Source: Allobosea sp. Root381
Lineage (GTDB): Bacteria > Pseudomonadota > Alphaproteobacteria > Rhizobiales > Beijerinckiaceae
Direction: 5' to 3'
Length of the DNA stretch: 64,000 bases
Assembly (NCBI RefSeq): GCF_001429395.1
Contig: NZ_LMJT01000014.1
Span: 24,156-88,155 of the forward strand
Below, piece after piece: positions 26,218-37,261 of this stretch. How positions within the stretch are numbered: position 1 is the first letter of the stretch; each line of letters opens with the position of its first letter. Below the pieces are notes generated by a model. The model saw only the letters and a list, made by a program, of their open reading frames with translations, was not told the origin of the DNA and did not search any database. A program made the position numbers and the translations under genes.

Positions 26218-27117
26218 ATGCCCGAACCCGAACTCCTTCCCTGGCAGTGGCCGGAGGAGACCTGGCGCGCCAAGGTCGAACGCGTCCGCGCCGGCCGTAA
26301 CCTGAAGCCTTCCGCCTGGAAGGACGGCGCCCGCTGCGCCGTCGCGCTCTCCTTCGACGTCGATCACGAGACCAACGAACTGCGCGACGGCGGCAATTCA
26401 GTCGGGCGGCTGTCCTGGGGGCAATACGGCAACCGCGTCGGCATGCCGCGCATCCTCGATCTGATGAAGAAGGAGGATATCAAGGCGAGCTTCTTCGTCC
26501 CCGCCGTGACCGCGCTGCTCTATCCGGACGAGCAGCGACGCGTCATCGCGGAAGGCCATGAGGTCGGTCTTCATGGCTGGATCCACGAGGTCAACACCGC
26601 CGTCCCGCCGGATGCCGAGCGGGAGCTGCATCTGCGCTCCGCCGATACGCTGGAGAAGGTCACGGGCGTTCGTCCTGTCGGCATGCGGACCCCGTCCTGG
26701 GATTTCTCGGAGGTGACGCTTGCGGTCGAGCGCGAACTCGGCCTGCTCTACGACTCCTCGCTCTTCGCCGATGACGACCCCTATGAGCTCGTCGAAAAGG
26801 GCGAGCCGACCGGCATCGTTGAACTGCCGGTCGAATGGATCCGGGACGACGCGGTCTATTTCAACATGAACCGTTTCCAGGCCCTTCGTCCCTATACGGC
26901 GCCGGAAGCCGTGTTCGACATCTTCCGCCGCGAATTCGACCGCGCCTATGAGGAGGGCGGGCTGTTCCTGCTGACCATGCACCCGCATGTGATCACCTAC
27001 CGCTCGCGCATCTGGATCCTCGAGAAGCTGATCGCGCATATCAAGGAGATGCCGGGCGTCTGGTTCGCGCGGCATGACGAGATCGCGGCCTTCGTGAAGG
27101 CCGAAGCCGGCATCTGA
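26218..27117 (+). CDS. NodB-domain deacetylase, HpPgdA/PuuE type
   Basis: A 299-residue cytosolic protein (no signal peptide); the start follows AAAGGAG. The NodB catalytic pieces are present: CAVALSFDVDHET (metal and catalytic Asp), GHEVGLHGWIHE (two metal-binding His), GMRTPSWDFSE (motif 3) and LTMHPHVITYRSRIWILEKLI (C-terminal His motif). The overall order matches Helicobacter PgdA-like proteins and uricase-pathway allantoinase PuuE, rather than secreted peptidoglycan deacetylases. Because it ends an operon with a peptide-type importer and a creatininase-family enzyme, hydrolysis of a C-N bond in an imported small molecule is more likely than cell-wall modification. That is inference. Confidence 0.88.
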   Translation: MPEPELLPWQWPEETWRAKVERVRAGRNLKPSAWKDGARCAVALSFDVDHETNELRDGGNSVGRLSWGQYGNRVGMPRILDLMKKEDIKASFFVPAVTALLYPDEQRRVIAEGHEVGLHGWIHEVNTAVPPDAERELHLRSADTLEKVTGVRPVGMRTPSWDFSEVTLAVERELGLLYDSSLFADDDPYELVEKGEPTGIVELPVEWIRDDAVYFNMNRFQALRPYTAPEAVFDIFRREFDRAYEEGGLFLLTMHPHVITYRSRIWILEKLIAHIKEMPGVWFARHDEIAAFVKAEAGI

Positions 27118-27267
27118 CGTATCCGGACTTCCTTGGCGGCAGCCGCGACCGCGGGTCGCGGGCCGTTTTGCCGCCGGAACAACGCCGGATTCCCGCCGTT
27201 TTTGGTTCAGGGGGCATTCAGCGCGGCGGCGCGTTGATGGCCCAATCTGGAACTGGAAACGGATCTC

Positions 27268-29169
27268 ATGACGCGAAACAAGAACTGGCTTCTGGTCGGC
27301 ACCATCCTTCCTTCCCTCGCCTTGGCGCAGGGCGGCTTCGCCGCGCCGCAGACGGGAGCGATGGTCGACAGGCCGTTCGAACTCGCCCAAGCGCCGCCGC
27401 CGGCCGAGGACCAGCCCGGCCAGCCGCGCCGCGAGCGCCCGCCCGGTCCGCCGCGAAGCCCGGAGGCTCCCGCAGCTCCCGGCGCTCCTGCGGCGCCTGC
27501 ACCGCGCGCGCCGGCGCCTGCCGCACCTCCGCCAGCAGCCCAGCGCCCGGCCGAGCCGAGGGCTCCCGCTGCTCCGCCCGCCGCCGCTCCACGCCCGCCA
27601 GCCGAGGCCGCTCCGCCCGCTGCCGCCCCACGTCCGCCCGCCGAGGCAGCACCCGCTCGCTCCGCGCCAGAACCGCGCCGCGACCCGCCGATGCCGCGCC
27701 CCGCGCCGCCGATCGCCACGCCCGATGGCGCCGCTCCCGGAAGGCCGGTGCCCGTGCCGCCGGCGACCGGCGCGCCTACCGTGCGGCCGACGCCGCCGCG
27801 TCCGCCCGGCGCCGAGACGCCGCCGCCACGTGTCCCGGCCCCTGACCGGGCTGCTCCGCCGCCCGCAGCCACACCGCCAGCAGCCGCACCGCCTGCCGCC
27901 GCTCCGCGCCCGACACCGGCGGAGCCGGCGGCGCCGAGGCCCACTCCCGCCCCCCAGACTCAGTCCGCGCCCCCGGCTCCGCCGCCCCCTGCGGCTGCGC
28001 CGGTGGCGCCCGCCCAGCCCGCCACGCCGCCGCAGGCCGCTCCCGCCGCGCCGCCTGCCGGCAGCCCGCCCGGCGCCCCGCCGCGTCCGCCGCGCGAGGG
28101 CCGTCCCGGTCCGGGCCAGACCGAAGCCACCCCGCCCGCAGCGGCGCCTCCGGTACCCGGCCAGCCGCCGGCGCCCGACCAGCGCCAGGGCCGTCGCGAC
28201 GGCATCGGGCTTGGCGGCGCAGCTGCGATCGGTGCGGCGGCCGGCGCGATCGGCGGCATCATGGCGACCCAAGGGGCCGACCGGATCGACGATATCCGCG
28301 GCCGCCGCGAGGAGCGGCGCGAGGGTGACGTCACCATCATCCGCGAGCCCGGCCGCACCATCCTGCGCGACGGCGAGCGCACCATCATCCGCCGCGACGA
28401 GACGCAGCGCTTCCGCGATCTCGGACTGGAAGGACGCACCGAGCGGCGGGGCGAGGAGAACCGCACCGTTTTCGAGCGCCCGGACGGCACCCGTATCGTC
28501 ACGGTGACCGATGCGGATGGCCGGCTGATCCGCCGCGCTCGGCTCGATCGCAACGACCGCGAGGTGGTGATCATCGACAACACCCGCCGCGACCGGCCGC
28601 GCCAGCGCTTCTCGGACGAGGTCGTCGTGCTTGAGCGGCCGCAGCTGCGCATCCCGCGCGAGCGCTATATCGTCGATGCCGAGCGGGCCGATCGCGACCT
28701 GATCTACGAGACCATCGTCGCCCCGCCGCTGGCGCCGCTGCCGCGTCGCTACACCCTCGACGAGGTCCGCTACTCGCCCGATCTGCGGGCGCGGATGCGC
28801 AGCGTCGACATCGACACCGTGACCTTCGAGAGCGGTTCCTGGGACGTGGCGCAGGGCCAGGCTCAGCGCCTCCAGGTGATCGCGGATTCGATCCGGCGCG
28901 CGCTGCAGAAATCTCCGAACGAGGTCTTCCTCGTCGAGGGGCATACCGACGCCGTCGGCGCCGACATCGACAACCTGTCGCTCTCGGATCGCCGGGCCGA
29001 GTCCGTCGCCGAAATCCTGACGCGCGATTTCGCCGTGCCGGCGGAGAACCTGACGACGCAGGGCTATGGCGAGCAGTACCTCAAGGTCGCCACGCAGGAA
29101 GCCGAGCGCCAGAACCGGCGCGTCACGCTCCGGCGCATCACGCCGCTGCTCGCCGGCCAGCAGCGCTGA
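27268..29169 (+). CDS. OmpA-family envelope protein with long Pro/Ala linker
   Basis: A 633-residue exported protein. There is a Sec signal peptide of about 25 residues (cleavage near GGFAAPQ). Residues about 40-305 are a low-complexity Pro/Ala/Arg region with internal repeats such as PAAAPRPPAEAAP, expected to be extended and to span the periplasm or cell wall. A Gly/Ala-rich hydrophobic stretch (about 312-333, LGGAAAIGAAAGAIGG) follows, then a charged region rich in Arg with RREERREGDVTIIREPGRTIL. The C-terminal OmpA domain (about 515-630) has the peptidoglycan-binding FLVEGHTDAVG, LSDRRAESVAEIL and QGYGEQ motifs. It probably tethers the outer membrane to peptidoglycan. Followed by a terminator hairpin at 29195. 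Confidence 0.9.
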   Translation: MTRNKNWLLVGTILPSLALAQGGFAAPQTGAMVDRPFELAQAPPPAEDQPGQPRRERPPGPPRSPEAPAAPGAPAAPAPRAPAPAAPPPAAQRPAEPRAPAAPPAAAPRPPAEAAPPAAAPRPPAEAAPARSAPEPRRDPPMPRPAPPIATPDGAAPGRPVPVPPATGAPTVRPTPPRPPGAETPPPRVPAPDRAAPPPAATPPAAAPPAAAPRPTPAEPAAPRPTPAPQTQSAPPAPPPPAAAPVAPAQPATPPQAAPAAPPAGSPPGAPPRPPREGRPGPGQTEATPPAAAPPVPGQPPAPDQRQGRRDGIGLGGAAAIGAAAGAIGGIMATQGADRIDDIRGRREERREGDVTIIREPGRTILRDGERTIIRRDETQRFRDLGLEGRTERRGEENRTVFERPDGTRIVTVTDADGRLIRRARLDRNDREVVIIDNTRRDRPRQRFSDEVVVLERPQLRIPRERYIVDAERADRDLIYETIVAPPLAPLPRRYTLDEVRYSPDLRARMRSVDIDTVTFESGSWDVAQGQAQRLQVIADSIRRALQKSPNEVFLVEGHTDAVGADIDNLSLSDRRAESVAEILTRDFAVPAENLTTQGYGEQYLKVATQEAERQNRRVTLRRITPLLAGQQR

Positions 29170-29194
29170 CCGAGCCGATCACAGCCGAACGACG

Positions 29195-29218
29195 AAGGCC
29201 GCCGCAAGGCGGCCTTCT
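29195..29218 (+). terminator. rho-independent terminator after the OmpA-family gene
   Basis: AAGGCCGCC and GGCGGCCTT pair perfectly around GCAA, followed by CTTGT. It starts 26 bases past the stop codon. Confidence 0.75.
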
Positions 29219-29309
29219 TGTAGGCTTGGCCGGAACTCTCGCGCAGTTCGCGTCGTTTCCTTGCAAAGGCCGGTTTGAGGCCATGTCACGGAATGCAGGG
29301 AGCCAAACG

Positions 29310-29603
29310 ATGCAGCTTCGAAACAGCGTCTCGGCCGGTCTGATCCTCGCCGGAACGATCCTCGCCCCCATCGCCGCAAGCGCGCAGACCATGATGCTCG
29401 CGCCGCTGCCGCCGCCCCGTCCCTTCGATCTCGCGCTCGCACGCTCCGCGCCTGCGCTCGATCCCGATGCGACGTCGCGCGCTAGCGTCGCTGCGCGTGA
29501 CGGCGTCGAGCGGCGCCAGCCCATGGCGGTGGCTCAGCGTCTGGATCGCGATGTGCCGATGCCGCGCGGCGTCCCTTCGATCATGGCCCCCGCGGGGCCT
29601 TGA
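29310..29603 (+). CDS. small exported protein of unknown function
   Basis: A 97-residue protein; start ATG 29310 follows AGGGAG by about nine bases and opens a Sec signal peptide (MQLRNSVSAGLILAGTILAPIAASAQ, cleavage after SASA-Q style site). The mature 70 residues have no cysteine and are rich in Pro, Ala and Arg (LAPLPPPRPFDL ... VPMPRGVPSIMAPAGP), so probably disordered. The upstream in-frame starts at 29226 and 29284 would precede the signal peptide with polar sequence and were rejected. It follows the OmpA-family gene after its terminator. No family recognised. Confidence 0.55.
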   Translation: MQLRNSVSAGLILAGTILAPIAASAQTMMLAPLPPPRPFDLALARSAPALDPDATSRASVAARDGVERRQPMAVAQRLDRDVPMPRGVPSIMAPAGP

Positions 29604-29678
29604 GCGCGCATCCTGCGAGGCAGCGTTCATGAACGGTCAAGCTTCTGCGCCTATGGCTGGCGCAGGAGACTTGTAACC

Positions 29679-29876
29679 ATGAGTGATTCCTTCGCCATCG
29701 CGCAGAGCTTCGCGGTCATGCAGGCGCTGGCCACCCAGCAGGCGCTGCAGACCGAGATGATGAAGCAGCAGGCGGCGTCCGAGCAGTCGGTGCTGGCGCT
29801 TCTGCAGCAGGGCGCCGAGCAGATGCAGGCCGTCCTCCCGGAAGGGCAGGGCCAGTCGGTCGACATCACCGCCTGA
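29679..29876 (+). CDS. small protein, possibly YjfB-like
   Basis: A 65-residue, Gln/Ala/Met-rich helical protein starting after GGAG (about ten bases upstream). The pattern of a helix around ATQQALQTEMMKQQAASEQSVLALLQQ followed by a short polar tail ending QGQSVDITA resembles the small putative-motility proteins of the YjfB type. These usually contain a helix with VLKKAL and LLQ; the match is weak and no flagellar gene is present. Amphipathic coiled-coil character is the only firm observation. The TPP riboswitch follows. Confidence 0.55.
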   Translation: MSDSFAIAQSFAVMQALATQQALQTEMMKQQAASEQSVLALLQQGAEQMQAVLPEGQGQSVDITA

Positions 29877-29914
29877 GGCGGTTGCACAACCTCCTAAGCC
29901 CGCCTAACCTCGAT

Positions 29915-30003
<89 letters not shown>

Positions 30004-30079
30004 AACGCGGTGCAGCGCCATAGTTGCATCCGCATCACAGCGCTTGAACCGCTTCGACGCCGGATCTCCTGAACCTTGA

Positions 30080-32712
<2,633 letters not shown>

Positions 32713-32765
32713 GCGCGGCCAAGGCCTCTTTCGGATCGTCCGCGAATCCCGCACAATCGCTGCCG

Positions 32766-33506
32766 ATGCGGCTCTCCCTGTTCAAGCGCAAGCCCGATCC
32801 CGCGCAGATCGAGGTTCGCCATGGCGGCATGCTCTATCCGGTGCTGGTGAAGCGGCGGGCGAGTGCGCGCCGGATGACGTTGCGCGTCTCGCAGGCCAGC
32901 GGCGAGATCACTCTGACGCTGCCGGAGCGCGCCGATTTCGGCGCCGGGCGGATCTTCGCCGAGAACCATGGCGGCTGGATCGCGGCGCGGATGGCCAAGC
33001 GTCCCCTCGCGGTGCCCTTCGTGCCGGGCGAGAGCGTGCCTTTTCGCGGCACGCCGCATCGCATCGTGCACTGGTCGAAAGCGCGCGGCCTGACCCAGGC
33101 CACGCTCGACCCGGACGGCGCGCCGATCCTCGCCGTCGCAGGCGATGGCGCCCATGTCTCCCGTCGCATCAAGGATTTCCTGCGCCGCGCCGCCCTGCAG
33201 GACCTCGAGGAGGCAGTGGGCCGCCATACCGCCGCGCTCGGTATTCCGGCACGCCGGATCACGATCCGCGACACCACCAGCCGCTGGGGATCCTGCTCCT
33301 CGCGCGGCGACCTGAACTTCTCCTGGCGGCTGATCATGGCGCCGCCTCTGGTGCTGGACTATCTCGCGGCTCATGAGGTCGCGCATCTCAAGGAGATGAA
33401 CCACTCGCATCGCTTCTGGGCGCTGACGCACAAGCTCTGCCCGCGCACGGAGGAGGCCGAGGCCTGGCTGAAGCGTAACGGCGCCGGGCTGCACGCCTAC
33501 GGCTGA
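32766..33506 (+). CDS. YgjP/SprT-like zinc metallopeptidase (DUF45)
   Basis: A 246-residue protein. The zinc site is LDYLAAHEVAHLKEMNHSHRFW (HExxH plus a downstream His), and the family motif RDTTSRWGSCSSRGDLNFSWRLIMAP precedes it, as in YgjP-type (M48-related, DUF45) proteins. An N-terminal beta-rich region (RASARRMTLRVSQASGEITLTLP) is standard. Start ATG 32766 is preferred; TTG 32709 is open in frame and overlaps thiM by four bases but would add 19 non-conserved residues. Members are predicted cytosolic peptidases, often associated with restriction or RNA-processing genes; the target is unknown here. It may belong to the thiC-thiM transcript. Confidence 0.9.
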   Translation: MRLSLFKRKPDPAQIEVRHGGMLYPVLVKRRASARRMTLRVSQASGEITLTLPERADFGAGRIFAENHGGWIAARMAKRPLAVPFVPGESVPFRGTPHRIVHWSKARGLTQATLDPDGAPILAVAGDGAHVSRRIKDFLRRAALQDLEEAVGRHTAALGIPARRITIRDTTSRWGSCSSRGDLNFSWRLIMAPPLVLDYLAAHEVAHLKEMNHSHRFWALTHKLCPRTEEAEAWLKRNGAGLHAYG

Positions 33507-33569
33507 GCCTCGACAGCCTGATCGAGCGGGCCTAGACAGCCGCCTGCCGTTCACCGAAGGCCGCGCTCC

Positions 33570-34766
33570 ATGAAGCTTCGCCCCGACACCCTGGCGATGA
33601 CCGCCGTCCTCGCCATGCTGACGGCGCTCGGGCCGCTGGCGACAGATTTCTACCTGCCGTCCCTGCCGGACATTGCGCGGGTGATGGGCAGCGACGTCGC
33701 CGGCGCCCAGGCAACGCTCTCCTCCTTCCTCTTCGGCTTCGCCGGCGGCCAGCTCCTCTGGGGCCCGCTATCGGACCGGCTTGGCCGCAAGCCGGTGCTG
33801 CTGGTCGGCTTCGGCATCTTCGTCCTGGCGACCCTGGCCTGTGCGCTGGCGCCCTCGATCGGCGCGCTGACCGCGGCCCGCGCCTTCCAGGCGCTCGGCG
33901 CCTCGGGCCCGATCGTGCTCGGCCGCGCCATGGTGCGCGATCTTTACGAAGGGCCGCGCGCCGGCCGCGAACTGGCGCGGATGGGCATGATCATGGGGCT
34001 GGTGCCGGCGGTCGCGCCGGTGCTCGGCGGTCTGCTGCAGCAGGCCTTCGGCTGGCGCTCCACCTTCGTCGCCTCGCTCGTCTTCGCCATCGGGCTGGCG
34101 GCGGTCGTGATCCTGTTCCTGCCCGAGACGGTGCGCAGCCGCTCGCGCGAGCCGCTCTCCTTCCTCGCCATCATCCGCGGCTTCGGCACCTTGCTCGCGA
34201 ACCGGGCCTTCCGCGTCTATGTCGGGCTCACCGCGCTGGCCTATGGCGGGCTGTTCGCCTTCATCTCCGGCTCGTCCTTCGTGCTGATCGACATCTACGG
34301 CCTGACGCCGATCCGCTACGGCCTGTCCTTCGGATTCGCGGTGCTGGGTTACATCCTCGGCACCATCATCGCGCAGCGCCTGGTCGGTTCGCGCGGCATG
34401 GACGGGGTCATCGCGCTCGGCGTCGCCTGCCTCGCGGCCGGTGGCCTTACCATGCTGCTCTGCGTGCTGAGCGGCTTCGGCGGACCGCTGGGCGTAGTGG
34501 TGCCGATGGCGCTCTATGCCTGCGGCGTCGGGCTGACCATGCCGCAGGCCCAGGCCTCGGCGATGATGCCGTTCCCGGATCGCGCCGGCGCGGCCTCCTC
34601 CTTCACCGGGCTCTGCCAGATGCTGTTCTCGGCCTGCGTCGGGCTCCTGGTAGGCCACGCGCTGAAGAGCGGCGCGCTGCCCCTGCCATTGGTGATGTCG
34701 GCGATCGGCGTCGCGGCGCTGGCCCTGTTCCATGCCAGCGCGGCGGTGCGGGCAGCGAAGAGCTGA
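33570..34766 (+). CDS. Bcr/CflA-family multidrug efflux MFS transporter
   Basis: A 398-residue inner-membrane protein with 12 predicted helices, matching the normal length. Family hallmarks: ALGPLATDFYLPSLPDIARVMGSD in helix 1, FLFGFAGGQLLWGPLSDRLGRKPVLL (MFS motif A) and ARAFQALGASGPIVLGRAMVRDLY in helix 4 and its loop. Drug/proton antiporters of this group export bicyclomycin, chloramphenicol, sulfonamides or metabolites such as cysteine. The real substrate cannot be told. No regulator adjoins it; downstream is the convergent PBP1A gene. Confidence 0.93.
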   Translation: MKLRPDTLAMTAVLAMLTALGPLATDFYLPSLPDIARVMGSDVAGAQATLSSFLFGFAGGQLLWGPLSDRLGRKPVLLVGFGIFVLATLACALAPSIGALTAARAFQALGASGPIVLGRAMVRDLYEGPRAGRELARMGMIMGLVPAVAPVLGGLLQQAFGWRSTFVASLVFAIGLAAVVILFLPETVRSRSREPLSFLAIIRGFGTLLANRAFRVYVGLTALAYGGLFAFISGSSFVLIDIYGLTPIRYGLSFGFAVLGYILGTIIAQRLVGSRGMDGVIALGVACLAAGGLTMLLCVLSGFGGPLGVVVPMALYACGVGLTMPQAQASAMMPFPDRAGAASSFTGLCQMLFSACVGLLVGHALKSGALPLPLVMSAIGVAALALFHASAAVRAAKS

Positions 34767-34800
34767 GAGCCGAGGGACCTTCGTCCCGGCCCTGACCCGA

Positions 34801-36948
34801 TCAGCCCCCGAACAGCCGCTCCAGGAAGTTCTTCTCCCGTGGCGCCGGCGGGATCCAGGCGCGGTCGCTGTCGGCCGGTTGGGTATTGGCGGGCGGCTGC
34901 ATCCCGGCGACGGGAGCGCCGCCGTCGAAGATCGACTTTGGTGCGCCGTGCCAGAGCCCGCCCGGCAGCGGCGCCGGCTGCATGCCGGCATGGGCGGCGC
35001 GCATGTACTTGGCCCAGACCTCGGCCGGCAGGCCGCTGCCGAAGACGCGCCTCATCGTGCTGTTGTCGTCATTGCCGATCCAGACGGCGGTGACCAGCCG
35101 CGCCGTGAAGCCGACGAACCAGGCGTCGCGGAAATCCTGCGTGGTGCCGGATTTCCCGCCGACCTCCCAGCCGGCGATGTTGGCCTTGCTGCCGGTGCCG
35201 CTGGTCATGACCTCGTGGAACATCGCGTTCATCATCGAGAGCTGCTGCGGTTGGATCACCGGGCCGAGATTGGCGGGCTTGCGCGCATAGATCACCTTGC
35301 CGGTGACCGACTTCACCTCGCGGATGACATAGGGCAGCACGGCCTGCCCGCCATTGGCGAAGGCGGCAAAAGCGGTGGTGAGCTCGACGGGGGTCACCTC
35401 GGAGGTGCCGAGCGCCAGCGAAGGATTGGCCTGCAGCGCCGAGGAGATGCCGAGCCGCTGCGCGACCTGCACCGATGCGCGCGGTGTCACCTCCTGGTTC
35501 AGCTTCACGGGAATCGTGTTGAGCGAATGGGCGAAGGCGGTCTGCAGCGTCACCGGGCCGCGATAGGTGCGGCTGTTGTTCTCAGGGCTCCAGCCCCGGA
35601 TCGTCACGGGTGAATCCTCGCGGATCGTGTCTGGCGTCAGCCCGCTCTCGAGCGCCGCGAGGAAGATGAAGGGCTTGAAGGCCGAACCGGGCTGGCGCTT
35701 TGCCGCGGTGGCGCGGTTGAACTGGCTCTTGGTGTAGTCGCGGCCGCCGATCAGGGCGCGCAGCGCGCCGTCCGGCGCCAGCGAGACGACGGCGCCCTGG
35801 CCGGCATGGAGCTTGGCGCCCTGCGCGCTCAGCGCCTCGACCAGGATCGTCTCGGCGGAGGACTGCAGCTTGGTGTCGATCGTCGTCAGCACCGTAACGT
35901 CGCCCTCAACCGCGCCGATGAAGTCGTCGAGCACGTCCATGACATAGTCGGCGGCGTAGTTTACCGAACCGGCGCCGATCCGCTCGGCGGCCTCGGCCGG
36001 CGCGACCAGCGCCGTCTTGGCCGCGTTCTGCGAGATCAGCCCCTGGTCGGCCATTGCCGCGATCACGAGCTGGGCGCGCTTCTCGGCCGCTTCGGGGTTG
36101 CGGTTCGGCGCGAGGCGCGACGGCGCCTGCACCAGCCCGGCCAGCATGGCGGCCTCGGCGATGGTGACCGAGCGCGCCGATTTGTTGAAGTAGCGCTGCG
36201 CCGCAGCCTCGACGCCATAGGCGCCCGAGCCGAAATAGACGCGGTTGAGATAGAGTTCGAGGATCTGGTCCTTGCTGTAGGTCCGCTCCAGCCAGAGCGC
36301 CAGGATCGCCTCCTGGATCTTGCGGGCCGCGGTACGCTCCTGCGTCAGGAAAAGGTTCTTGGCGAGCTGCTGGGTCAGCGTCGAGCCGCCCTGGACGCCG
36401 CCCGTGCGGCGCAGATTGTTGACGACGGCGCGGGTCAGACCGATCGGGTCGATGCCGAAATGGTCGTAGAAGCGCCGGTCCTCGATCGCGACGAAGGCAT
36501 TAGGTAGGTAGGGCGGCACCTCGCCGATGGTGACGGTGCGCCCGCCGGTCTCGCCGCGATTGGCGAGCAGCGAGCCGTCGGCGGCGAGGATCGCGATGTT
36601 CGGCGGCCGCTTCGGCACGGTGAGCTGGTCGATCGGCGGCAGCTGGGCGGCATGATAGGCGACGAGTCCGCCGACGCCGATGGCGCACCACAGGCCCAGC
36701 ACCATCGTCCAGTAGAACAGCCCGCCGAGGAAGGAACGGCCCTTGCGTCCGCGCCGCCGGCCGCCCCCGCCACCCGCGCGCTTGTCGCGTCGGGGTTGGC
36801 TGCGCGGCTCGCTTCGTTGCGGGCCGCGATGGCCACGCAGGGTGCGATCATCGTCTGAGAGGCGCATGTCGAAATCGTCGCGGCTTTCGCCACGTCCCTG
36901 TTCGAATGAGGGCTCGCGCCACTCGCCCCGTCCCATCCGGTCGTTCAT
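34801..36948 (-). CDS. mrcA: bifunctional penicillin-binding protein 1A
   Basis: A 715-residue class A PBP that polymerises and cross-links peptidoglycan. The first 70 residues are cytosolic, charged and end in a Gly/Arg-rich run; one membrane helix spans about 73-98. The transglycosylase domain (about 120-300) has catalytic Glu156 in FVAIEDRRFYDHFG and GGSTLTQQLAKN. The transpeptidase domain (about 380-650) has SxxK at Ser422 (GSAFKPF), SxN at Ser475 (SLN) and KSGT at Lys599. The C-terminal tail is Pro-rich with PREKNFLERLFGG at the end. Start ATG 36948 was chosen, with 23 further residues possible upstream. A perfect CtrA-type site lies at 37025-37039 ahead of it. Confidence 0.95.
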   Translation of the reverse strand: MNDRMGRGEWREPSFEQGRGESRDDFDMRLSDDDRTLRGHRGPQRSEPRSQPRRDKRAGGGGGRRRGRKGRSFLGGLFYWTMVLGLWCAIGVGGLVAYHAAQLPPIDQLTVPKRPPNIAILAADGSLLANRGETGGRTVTIGEVPPYLPNAFVAIEDRRFYDHFGIDPIGLTRAVVNNLRRTGGVQGGSTLTQQLAKNLFLTQERTAARKIQEAILALWLERTYSKDQILELYLNRVYFGSGAYGVEAAAQRYFNKSARSVTIAEAAMLAGLVQAPSRLAPNRNPEAAEKRAQLVIAAMADQGLISQNAAKTALVAPAEAAERIGAGSVNYAADYVMDVLDDFIGAVEGDVTVLTTIDTKLQSSAETILVEALSAQGAKLHAGQGAVVSLAPDGALRALIGGRDYTKSQFNRATAAKRQPGSAFKPFIFLAALESGLTPDTIREDSPVTIRGWSPENNSRTYRGPVTLQTAFAHSLNTIPVKLNQEVTPRASVQVAQRLGISSALQANPSLALGTSEVTPVELTTAFAAFANGGQAVLPYVIREVKSVTGKVIYARKPANLGPVIQPQQLSMMNAMFHEVMTSGTGSKANIAGWEVGGKSGTTQDFRDAWFVGFTARLVTAVWIGNDDNSTMRRVFGSGLPAEVWAKYMRAAHAGMQPAPLPGGLWHGAPKSIFDGGAPVAGMQPPANTQPADSDRAWIPPAPREKNFLERLFGG

Positions 36949-37261
36949 CCTGCTCCGCCATACCGCATGCCGCGATACTCCGGACACGCGACGAGGCTCC
37001 ACACAGGAGTGAAACATGGCGCTTTTAAGGGGTGGTTAAGGCTCCACGGGCCGTCCCGGCTTTCCGACGGCCATCTGGTCGCGGCAACGTGAAGATGTTG
37101 CAATAGTGCAAGCCGCTCTCTGCCTCGCGTCGATATTGCGCAGCCTGCGACAATCCGTCATCAGGCATGAAAAGATCGAGTTGATGGGAGCCCAAGGGCA
37201 AATTCGGCCTCGCGCCGCGCTACCGAGCGACCCTTTAGTCTGAAGCAGAAAAGAGAGACCC
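36949..37261. other. 313-bp divergent intergenic region (PBP1A / DoxX)
   Basis: No credible gene or RNA is visible. It must hold the promoters of both flanking genes. The only clear element is the CtrA-like box at 37025-37039. The right end carries AGAAAAGAGAGA before the DoxX start, a purine-rich but weak ribosome-binding site. Confidence 0.6.
37025..37039 (-). promoter_or_regulatory. CtrA-type binding site TTAA-N7-TTAA
   Basis: TTAAGGGGTGGTTAA on the plus strand; read on the minus strand it is TTAACCACCCCTTAA, which matches the alphaproteobacterial CtrA consensus (TTAA, seven bases, TTAA, with the TTAACCA half-site). It lies 77 bases upstream of the PBP1A start, a plausible promoter position. 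Binding is inferred. Confidence 0.6.

Noticed and set aside
27580..27660. Tandem DNA repeats inside the OmpA-family gene as a separate repeat locus
   Set aside because: They encode the Pro/Ala linker in frame and are best treated as part of the protein.
26398..28944. 848-codon open frame on the minus strand opposite the deacetylase and OmpA-family genes
   Set aside because: Its translation is a Gly/Arg-rich mirror of the Pro/Ala linker, with no domains; the plus-strand genes have signal peptide, motifs and ribosome-binding sites. High GC removes stop codons on the opposite strand.
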